The notes under the pieces: generated by a model | Seen by the model: the letters and a program-made list of their open reading frames with translations, nothing else | The model's database searches: none | What the model was told of the DNA's origin: nothing | In this document: positions 54,467-64,000 of the stretch, piece by piece | How positions within the stretch are numbered: position 1 is the stretch's first letter | Layout of the letters: each line of letters opens with the position of its first letter | Assembly (NCBI GenBank): GCA_032164245.1 | Contig: JAVMKO010000001.1 | Span: 64,338,892 to 64,402,891, forward strand | DNA: 64,000 nt | Source: Sternotherus odoratus | Taxonomy: Eukaryota > Chordata > Testudines > Kinosternidae | Direction: 5' to 3' | Position numbers and translations under genes: made by a program

Positions 54467-56639
54467 ATGCTATAACATAAGATGTTACATTATTTTACTT
54501 ATTTGATGTAATCCCACAACACATTATTTTTACACACATTTTAGATAGGCATGTATTTTTTCTATTATGAAAATTCAATAGTATTATAACAGGGAAGGAA
54601 TGTCACAGCTGTATGATGCTAGTGTTCCAATATCTAGGTTGTTTTCTTCTCATAATTCAAGAGAAAAAGAACAGGTTTCTTTAACTGATCTGACAGAATG
54701 TATGTAAATTTTGTACTTACTGTTCAGCTGCTACAGACATATGGCTGCTGCAGCATTACAAAAAAATATTATACCATCCTCAGTCTCTCTTACTTCAGTT
54801 CACATTATGTATAAAAGTCTCTTGACTTTATACCTGTAAGAAGATAGCACATGTGTCCTTGGAAATGTGTTTGAAATGCATTGGATAATGCACTGTTGTA
54901 GTTGCTGTGCTCCATGAACTGAAAATCTATTGCCAATGGACAATGGCAATATTTTGTGAATTGGCCAAATCCATTTATAATAATCCTCAGCCTTCTTTAA
55001 AATATGTGAAAACAGCTTGAAGGCTTAAAGAACACGTGTTGTCCAAAATAAGTGGAAAGGCAGACTTAATGAACCTGAAACACTGGTGTAAATCACTCCA
55101 GTCACATGCTGAGGTACAGTAGTTTCTGACCATTGAAAGCCGCATCAGGACCATTATTGTATGCATCACAGTTTCAGTCTTCTCTCCTGATTCTAATGTA
55201 CATAGTAAGTTCAGAAGAAGACATTTAAAAGCTACCTGCAAGTAAATTGAATATTGCATATTTATTGACCTCCTATAAATAACATACATGCTTGAGTCTT
55301 CTCAGATCTTTAGCCAGTATGAACTTATCTGGCTAGAATGCTGCACATATGCTTTTAAATGTGTTTAATCTGTGACTTTAAATACAGAAGATCCAAATTT
55401 GAAGTATCTAGCACACAGAGAAGCTATGTGAATGTGCAACACTCCCTGGAGTTCTTGGAATCTATACACTGACAAATGAATAATAATGATGCATGAATAT
55501 GGTTTTCCATCTGTGATTGTTATGATATTGATCTTAATTTAACAAAACCACTTTAGTTACCAGTGGTCTAAATTTTCTACCACCTTCTTGTAAATTGGCA
55601 CTACAAAATATGCACATGCTTATGTGCTCAGATTCAGGTATGGATTTTTGCATGCATGAAATTGACAGTTGCACATGTAAATAGGCATGCAATGTTTCCT
55701 ACAGTTACTTGGTACTTTTGCTTGCTTACATATTTTGTCGTTGAAGCTTTAGTCAATATAATAGTATTAAAGAGTATGTTTGATGGAACAGATTAGAATG
55801 GGGATTGCTTACACATAACGCTGCAGTAAAAAAACTTGACCAGGTAAAGTTCTAGGTAAGGAAAATTCCCCTCACCCTGCAGACACAGAGTATTCATTAT
55901 ATTTATTTTATTATAGGAATCACATGTTAATCAATTTATTAAATTCTCAGTGTTGCAGGACAGGATATTAAAAAAATAATGCTCCATGACTGAATTTGTT
56001 ATTGGATTTATGGTATAGTCCTATAAGTTCTTCAAACTTACATGCACACTGTTGAAACTAATTCTGGTCCTCTTGCTTGCATATGATTGAAACTTCCAAA
56101 ATTGCTAGTAGGCAATTAACATGCAAAAAAAAGTGAAGGTTGTTATACTGCTCATTTTTAATAACTGGGTAGTATTTTAAGGCATCGATAAATGTAAGAG
56201 AAAAATCAGTATTTATGTTCTACATATTTCTTCAGTTTTTCTCTTTGTAATTGATTATTTTTAATTTCTAGCATTTTATTTTGGTCCAATACATTTTATA
56301 TTTTAGAATTCATCACAAATTCAAATCCCATTTTCCATTCTGTACCAAAAAAAAAGACCTAATACTCTTGTAGGAAACTCAGTTTAGTGTACGATGGTCC
56401 AAATGTTCTGTTGGTTTTACGATAGTCTTCCCAGGTTGAATTTTGACCATGGTTGTATTCACAGGATTCTCACCAAAGCTAGTGGCAGCTCCCTATGAAC
56501 AGGTAAATGTACACAGAGAGCTGAGATAGTTAACTAGTCAAGGAATAAGTTTTTGCTTATAGTGCTAGAGGTCAATGGTTCAAATCCCTGGAAAAACTTT
56601 GTGGTAGAAGTGAAAATTATGGGACCTTTAAATCAAGAC
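54467..56639. other. Non-coding AT-rich stretch
   Basis: No gene recognised. 56570-56592 ('gtcaatggttcaaatccctgg') resembles a B box of a tRNA-derived SINE directly before a CR1 tail, but no A box is visible. Confidence 0.45.
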
Positions 56640-56785
56640 TGGCTATTTTTCTAAAAGAATGCTATAGCTTCAAACAGAAATTATGGGCTTGATGAAAAGA
56701 TTACTGGGTGAGGTCCTATGGCATGGCTTGTGCAAGAGGACAGACTTAGATGATCATAATAGTCTATGAATTTAGCCTTTGGTGT
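56640..56785 (+). mobile_element. CR1 3' end, decayed
   Basis: 'ttaaatcaagactggctatt', 'gaatgctatagcttcaaac', 'gggcttgatgaaaagatta', 'ggacagacttagatgatcat' and 'aatagtctatgaattta' follow the CR1 3' end. Confidence 0.8.
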
Positions 56786-56837
56786 AACTTAAGCATAGCA
56801 GAGAATAAAATATTCCTGTTGTTATTACTATTTTTTT

Positions 56838-57045
56838 TAGCACCTTAGAGACTAACTAGTTTATTTCAGCATAAGCTTTCGTGGGCTATAGCTCACTTCA
56901 TGGGATGCATTCTATGCATTCTATGCATCCCATGAAGTGAACTATAGCCCATGAAAGCTTATGCTGAAATAAACTAGTTAGTCTCTAAGGTACTACAAGT
57001 ATTCCTCACTTTCTTTACGGATACAGACTAACACGGCTGCTATTC
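56838..57045 (+). mobile_element. Penelope-like element end, palindromic
   Basis: Arms 56838-56908 and about 56922-56996 are complementary ('gagactaactagtttattt' with 'aaataaactagttagtctc'; 'cagcataagctttcgtggg' with 'cccatgaaagcttatgctg'). The tail 'ggatacagactaacacggct' follows. Same architecture as 4284-4500, in the opposite orientation. No target duplication found. Confidence 0.8.
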
Positions 57046-60000
57046 TTGAACCTAAATTTTTTATCAGCTTTGTGAAATGTGTGTACACCCTCAGATGTTT
57101 GGAAGTTTGATATTTTGAGTTACTCCCCGCCATCTTCTTATCATATATGTTAGAAATGATTCTCATATTTAGCAGCTTCAGTATTTGCCAGTAATGTTGG
57201 GACTTGAACAGACTACCCACGCATGGAAAGTTTGGCAGTATTTGAACAAAAAGACGACTACAAAGTAATGCAATATAATGAAGCAATCCATCTAAAAGAG
57301 TTCTTTTTCATCAGAGTCACCTTAGATTTTAACCAAAGACACAAGACTACAAATGTTGCCTTTTTCTTTAGATATGATTCACCTATAAATGCCAAATTCT
57401 TCAGATGTGGATGCTTAATGCTAGGCACCAAAGCTACCTAAATAAGAGTGGCCTGATTTTCTGAGTTCTGAACATTGATATCTCTGACTGATTTCCGTGG
57501 TCACTGTGGGCATAACTCTCAAATCTGTCATGCCAGTCCCAAAGTAACAATGTTCCACACAAATTTGATGTCTGATCACTATTATTGTTGAAAGATATTT
57601 GCATCAGTAATAGGGAAACGGGGATTATAGAAAGTTATTTACACTGAAGGAATGGATCCCACAGAATTTTAAGTTTCCTAGGAGAATCATTTTCTGTATG
57701 TCCCTCATTTTGGCCCTTTGTCACATATTCCATCCAACTTTTGGTCCTTGGCTACTTGGAATGCATGACTAAATGCTCAGAATCCCTGAAAATCAGGAGG
57801 TAGACATATATTATACGCAGCACTGCTAGTGTCTATAGTTAAGGTACATGATACTTCACATTATTAGACCTGGTTTTCAGTTGTTTCTTACTTAAGCAAA
57901 CTGTAACCATTCAGTCTGATATTTTTCATTCTGGGTGCCTGCCTCAAGCTCACTTTGGAAGGTTTCAGCAAGAGAAGTTCAGCTATTTTGGAGAATGAAA
58001 CTAAGGAAAAATACACTGTTTTGCCCACATGGGAGAAAAAGTCTTACAACTGTCCTGTTGCAAAACTGTAGCACCTGCATCCCCATGCTTCGGAGTAGTA
58101 AGGGAGTAAAAATAGTATGTCATGTAATTAAAGACTGTATCGTAATGCATACATGCAAGGGAGGATGAATTAAGGTTGCACATGGAACCTAAATTCTGGC
58201 ATTCCCTAACTTTTGAGAACTTGACATTGCAACCTGGATGTTCTTTTTAGCATAGGTTTTATTATATAATCATGTACATATTAAAACAAACAAACAAACA
58301 AAACCCTAGGAAATTGCATACAAAACAGCTATTTAGGTTGCAAAGTCAAGTACTTGGAAGTTAGGAAATGTCATTTCTATGGTTGCTTGCATGGGTTGAA
58401 TTCTGCCCATTTGTGTGCCTAGTCTGTTCATTGAACAAATCAGGGATCTGTCGGGAGAGTGGGGAAGGGGAAAGGCATAGGCATGAAGGAACATACTTGC
58501 ATTCAATTATTATTTTGGCATGCTGAGAAAATTTTCCTAAAGTAATGGCTATTTTTAACTATCGTTATATCTTGGTGAAACCTGAATAGAATTACAGTGG
58601 AGAAAGAAAATGCGCTTCTCTGGCCTCACCAGAGAAGTGTCCTAACCAGATTTCAAAGGCTAGTTGCAAACAATGAAAGTTGCAAGACTCTTCTATTACA
58701 GGAAATGTTACGCAATCTAAATGTAGGGATCTCTCCCAGTTCCCCTTATACACTGTTGGGTTTTTTTAAAATTCCACAGCTGAGAAGGGGGTCTCAATTT
58801 TAGGGCTATAGAAGATGACTTTAATAAGCATGGCCACCAATTATTTGTTTCTTTTCTCATTTTTCATTATAGCTTGCACCCCACTGTTCTACACTGTAAT
58901 GGAGTCTTTCATCCTCAGTATAGATGTGTATATGGAAATGTTAGCATATGGGGACTGAGCAATATCTATGCTCGTTGTATGCATACTGATGAGTATTATC
59001 CAGTGCTTGTGTGCATTCAGATTAAACTGGTTTTAATAAAGGAATCATTTTGCATTAGCTTTTACTGTACGGTATAATGTGGAATCATAGTGTGATGCTG
59101 AAAATGAATGATACTCTTTAAAAAGCAAGATGGGAAAGCAGTTGAGAGGCTCGTGTGGTAAATCACCTACAGCAGATGGTATTCATTTGAGGGAAACAAT
59201 ATATAAAATAGAGGAGATACACATGAGGCTTCCATATGGAAGCAAACCTTCCAATGCTTCCAAGCATGAAACTTCTATTGGCTCAAATGGGAGTTCCATG
59301 CATAGAGGGACCACAGGGCCTGAGATGCACCCTCTTACAATTTCTCTGGAGAACAAGGATGATGGCACACCCTGGTCCCCAGTGAAAGAATCAAAAGTGG
59401 AAATGTGTTTTGATGTAGGAATGTAGGAATCATCCACTCTATCCTGATGTATGAATTCCCTTTCTCTCTTGGAAGACCCACCTTGGGGACGAGGTATCTT
59501 TCTCTTTATTTTAACCTGGAAAAATTCATTTAGATGGGATTTGATTGAGATACTCATCTTTATAAAATCTGAGGAAAAAACTGATCAGCCCTTTTCATTT
59601 TTTATGCTGTCTCCAAATATGAAGAGGTCACTTGCTGTAGCTAACAGCTGGGAAGTTGGGGCAATTAAAGGAATGCTAATATAGTTTATGGTCAACCTAT
59701 AGTACTCCTGCTGTGGGAAGTCATCATGTCAGATTACTAGGGCAGGATTTGAAAGATGGGGGAATGGATAATTTAATGACATGTAGTTATGCAAATTATG
59801 CTAATGATAAAAGTCAGCATTCATGCCCCAGATTGTAAATTCACCTTCAAGGTGTCAGGGAGGAATATGGAACCCTTATAGCCCAGGAATACATGAAGGA
59901 ATCCTTTTATGTGCAGCATTGTATAATTAGGAAGATGCATTCTGCAGTTTCACCTGCCTTCGGATTATTAGGCTTTGGACACTGGCAGAGGATGGGTATT

Positions 60001-60489
60001 AGACTTCATGGGTCAATTATCTGAATTAATATAGTATGCACTTACGTAGTGGCTCAGTGTATAAGAATTTGTTTGGAGCAGTATATATAAAATGATTATT
60101 ACTTTATTATTTGTTTAGCACTAAAGAATGGCCTTGGCAATTGGTTCATATAAATATAGTCCCTATCTGAAAAGAGTTTACAAGGATTAGTTTAGTCAGA
60201 TGTTTTATCTCAGAATAGGAGTAGCAAGCTGAAAGGGAGCTGAACTTGACTAAGCAGGTAAATATTTTAAACCTAGAACATAGAATATTCTTACTGTGAA
60301 CAATTTAACAGAGGAAAACTGACATGTGTACCATCCTCAACTATCTTCATTAGCTATTGCTTGAGAATAAAGACATAAAGTGAGATTCTTTCAGTGGGAG
60401 GGAGTACAATGGTCCACACAATCCTGGCTTCACTGTGTACCCCAGCATAATTTATACAGCAGGAGGAGAAGAGGGCATTAATTATACAA
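57046..60489. other. Non-coding AT-rich stretch
   Basis: About 3.4 kb with no supported gene. An (AAAC)n run lies near 58284-58305. The frame pair 59130-59426 plus / 59183-59557 minus is open on both strands but matches no family I know. 59850-60010 has faint CR1 3'-end words ('gtattagacttcatgggtc'). Confidence 0.45.
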
Positions 60490-61075
60490 TTCTCCCTGGA
60501 CTGTATATCCTTATTGAATTGTGGGCACCAGAACTGGATGTAGTATTCCAGCAGCAGTCACATCGGTGCCAAATACAACGGTAAAATAACATCTCTACCC
60601 CTATTCAAGATTCTCCTGTTTGTACATTCCAAGATTACATTAGCTCTTTTGGCTATAGAGTTACCCTGGGGGCTCATGTTTATCTGATTAGCAACCACGA
60701 CCCCCAAATTTTTCCAGTCACTGCTGCCCTGGATAGATTCTCCCATCCTGTAAGTAAGGCCTACATTATTTATTCCAAGATGTATACATTTACATGTAGC
60801 CATATTAAAACATATATTGTTTGCTTATGCAGTTTACCAAGTGATCTAGATTTATCTGTATCAATGACCTGTCCTCTTCATTATTTACTGCTGTGTCATC
60901 TGCAAATTTTTCAGCGCTGATTTAGTTTTCTTCCAAGTGATTACTAAAGATGTTGAATAGTGTAGAGCCAAGAAGCGATCCCAGAAGGACCCCACTGGGA
61001 ATTCGATGACAATTCCCCATTTAGTTGCATTTGGAGACTTATCAGTTAAGCCATGAAGCATGACCAGCTTTTGCA
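60490..61075 (-). mobile_element. CR1 LINE fragment (5' part), antisense
   Basis: 'gggcaccagaactggatg', 'tagtattccagcagcagtc', 'tttgtacattccaagatta', 'tctgcaaatttttcagcgc', 'actaaagatgttgaatagtg', 'gatcccagaaggacccc' and 'gacttatcagttaagccatg' correspond to the antisense 5' region of CR1-type elements. It overlaps in content with the third block of the split copy at 46388-46495. Confidence 0.65.
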
Positions 61076-64000
61076 GAAGGGTGAGAGGGATCTGGAATGG
61101 CGATCTCAGACTTTCTGACTGGCAGGAAACTTCCACCCCTAACATAACTGTTCAGTGCCTCACAAGTTGTTTTTATCAGTTTTGGCGGGGATGGATAGCC
61201 TTCAAGGTGTTGACTCATCATCTAGAGACAAGGAATATGAGCACTGCACAAGTGCTGTTGAGCGAAGGTAAATCTCTGAGTACTGAGGGCTTTGATCTGT
61301 GGATGCAGGGAGGAGCAGGGTTTAAGCCATTGTTTTTTTGACAGTGTTAATTCCTAGCCTCTGTTGCCTTTTCTTATTATAAAGAAAAAAGAGTGGAGAG
61401 GAATTTTGGCCTTAGAGATGGACAGACCTGGGCAAAAACATGTGTGGACGTTGCTTCTGTAAGTGCTCCAGTCAAGTTATAAGGGTATAAAAAATTGTGC
61501 CAGCTCCTGTTTTTCTCTATGTGGTTTGGCCAGATTTAGTGCTTCTGGACTTTGTCCCTGCTGCTTGAGATGACTTTTGCAGCTGTTTGACTGTTGGCAA
61601 AGGTAACACTTTTAGTTTGGATGATATTTCTTTCTCTTCTACCCCAATTCTAACCTTTATATGATCATCTTCAATTTCATTTTTAACTTTAACTTCCAAT
61701 TTCTTCTTGTTTTAACATTTTAATGAGAATTCACCATGGTCTCTCCTGGTGTCTGCGGTGCTGCAATGCATCATGGTAAATCCAGGATGTGATTCATCCT
61801 GGGAGACATAAGCCAGCTGGGGAGAAGGGCTCCTGTGGTAGAGTGGGAACATAGGGGAATCAGAACTATTACTTCCACAAGGCATCAAAGTGTCTTAATT
61901 GGACATAGATTAATGGTGACTGCTGAAACCTTTAAATTTTTCAACAACCACCATAGATAAGCTGCTCATTTTTTTTCTTTTCCCAACAAAACAAGCACCC
62001 AATATTTTCCATGCAAAATAGAATTAACAAGATTGCAAATGTGATGAGGATCTGCAGCTCTCATTGATTTCACCTGGAACTACAGCAGCGGAGCACTTCT
62101 GAAAATCAGGCCCAACGTATGTGAAGATGAGCACTCCAAAATTGGGGCACTCCACATCAATGGTTACTTTTGAACGTTTGGCTGCATGATTTTGGTAGGA
62201 CAGCATCCCCTTCCCCATTATCCCTGAAGAGAAACCCAGACCCCACTTCTTAAGTCCAGCCAGGCCCCTTTCATGAAAAGGAGGACAAATTATTTGTCCT
62301 CCCTGAAATTATTTCTAAAATGATGTAATTCCCACATGACATTTCCCTCCATTCCTTTGATCTCTCCATTGGGAGTATGACTTTTCCTGATCATAAGGAT
62401 AAAACTTGGAAAATAAAAACATGATCATAGTGGAATTTAACCTCTGTCTCCTCGTCTGTTTTTAGCTCTAGTGGAAAACAAGTAAACAACTAGATCAGCT
62501 ATCAAACCCCAATGAGAACTTCTAATTGAAAACTGTTTGGTCCTCTCCTTCAAAGATATTTTCTTTTGATTCCTTTTCCAGTTCCTGCTTTCACTAACTA
62601 GGAAAAGAACAAGCTGCTACTATTTATTTTTATTATTCCCGAGTATGCCTAAAAGGGTGTCAAAATAATTAGGTCAAGTGGCTGCAATAAGCCTAATAGA
62701 AATAAACATCTCTTCTCTTGAATTCTCATAAAATATTTGATAAGCTGTTTGCAGTTTATATTTCATGAAATTCACACCAGACTTTCACTGAAAATAGAAT
62801 AAATCTTCATTTTAAACAATTAACGTGTTTATAGTTCTTGCCTATGTACTGAAGGATGTAAAATCAGTGGATTTTTTTTTATTTTCTCCTGAAACAACTG
62901 AAGAAGAAAGCTGATCTATTGTAACAGCAATTGTCAATTAAAAATATCAAAATGGGTTGGAATAACTGAGATTTTGAAAGTAGGATCTGGATTAAAACCC
63001 CAACCTTGTTAATCAACTAATGTAAATCACTGACATTTAAATCAGCTGAGGATCTGGTCTAGAGGTCTGGCAAAGGATATTTTATTATTTTCCCTTATGT
63101 CCCCACAACGTTGTATGAATAGTCCATTCTGAAATGTATATATATATTTGGCAACTGCCTTATCTTTAAATGGCATAGCATTCGTGGAACAAAAAACCAC
63201 AGTAAGGAAGGCTAAATTAAAACTTTCTAGTGTGCTTCTCTGCCAGTTATAAGACATTTGCTCCAATAAATATGTACCAGAAAGACATGGGGTTAATGTC
63301 TATGAATGTTGGGAAACAACTAATGGAAATGGGAGAGTGTAATGAAATATATGAGTATGTAGGTATATATCATGTGTTATATCACTGGATGGCTAATGGA
63401 ATCAGTATATGGTATCCATCCCTAAATTTAGCAGCATCAATAATTTTACTAAAACTGCACTTCTTATAAAATGCAATCCAGCATTATGTAGGTTGTTGAC
63501 AGATTTTACTTAATTGTTTTAATTTGTAGTGCACCCAGTAACACTTAGGATAGAATCCTGGGAACTCTTCCAGAGAGAACGAGAGCGACAGAGACAGAGA
63601 GAATGAGAAATGCAAACACACATTTTCATACCTTTGGGGTAGACAACTCAGCTGTCAGTGGAATTAGTTAATTTTCATGAGATAGAGCATGGAGACTCTG
63701 TGCAGGAAGTTCACACTCCGGGCACATTGCAGAACTATGCTCTGCAGGGGTTCCATCTAGTTAAGTGCTGAGGAGAGTTTGAGACCTGGGTGATTACATA
63801 AATAATGGTTTGACACAGCCCATTAATGTCAATGTGAGCATCTTTCCATTGATTGTACTGATCTTTGGATCAGGCCCCCAAAGAGATTCAACTGTGGAGA
63901 CCCATTGGTTGATTCCTCCTCCCTTTGTGCAGAATGACATGGCAGTTTTCTGTAGTCCTTGCATTGCCATAGCACATAAAGGGCACTTCCACTAGTGCTT
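61076..64000. other. Non-coding AT-rich stretch
   Basis: About 2.9 kb. No gene, RNA or bounded transposon recognised. 63570-63605 is a GA-rich patch; short frames up to 93 codons have no domain. Confidence 0.45.

Noticed and set aside
54295..54480. Phe/Leu/Ser repeat peptide resembling a membrane segment
   Set aside because: Translation of the (TTTC)n microsatellite.

Overview
The window looks like vertebrate, probably turtle (Testudines), non-coding nuclear DNA. That call is inference from the repeat content. The DNA is AT-rich with GC-rich islands. It contains CR1 LINE 3' ends with the ATTCTATGA-type tail, old MIR-like CORE-SINEs, Penelope-like element (PLE) tails with the 'agactaacacggctac' end, hAT MITEs with 'caggggtcggcaacct' and 'ggctggtc..cactac' ends, Tigger/pogo-type MITEs with TA target duplications, and Helitrons. 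A crocodilian or other sauropsid is less likely but not excluded. No host protein-coding exon, tRNA, rRNA or CRISPR array could be recognised; the window reads as a gene desert or a long intron.

Layout. 1-4.5 kb: an unclassified GA-rich repeat, a MIR, two palindromic MITEs, an antisense copy of a long repeat (family R) and an inverted PLE end. 4.5-12.6 kb: mostly unique AT-rich DNA with a decayed CR1 (8.0-9.0 kb). 12.6-13.2 kb: a G-rich Helitron (H1). 16.3-20.2 kb: a Tigger MITE, a hAT remnant, a hAT MITE inside a MIR, and a second pogo-type MITE. 21.9-29.6 kb: AT-rich palindromic elements, a CR1 tail broken by a 59-bp PLE, the 1-kb palindromic element X, and family R. 33.7-35.6 kb: a young 5'-truncated non-LTR retrotransposon with an undamaged 624-codon reading frame and perfect 13-bp target duplications, the only convincing coding sequence. 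35.9-37.2 kb: a second element X interrupted by a PLE that still encodes a GIY-YIG domain, then a hAT MITE. 41.9-48.9 kb: the densest part, with family R, a MIR, and an antisense CR1 interrupted by a Tigger MITE (itself interrupted by another pogo-type MITE) and by Helitron H2, then Helitron H3 with a 45-bp minisatellite, then a mariner-type MITE. 48.9-64 kb: mostly unique AT-rich DNA, two long microsatellites, a PLE palindrome and two CR1 pieces.

The most interesting signals are: (i) Helitrons H1 and H2 both carry a ZNF143/STAF-like site next to a YY1-like site; (ii) the same GC-rich filler sits inside elements with hAT ends and with pogo ends; (iii) the undamaged RT frame; (iv) a conserved short reading frame in both copies of element X. 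Most other open frames in the window are by-products of tandem repeats or chance.
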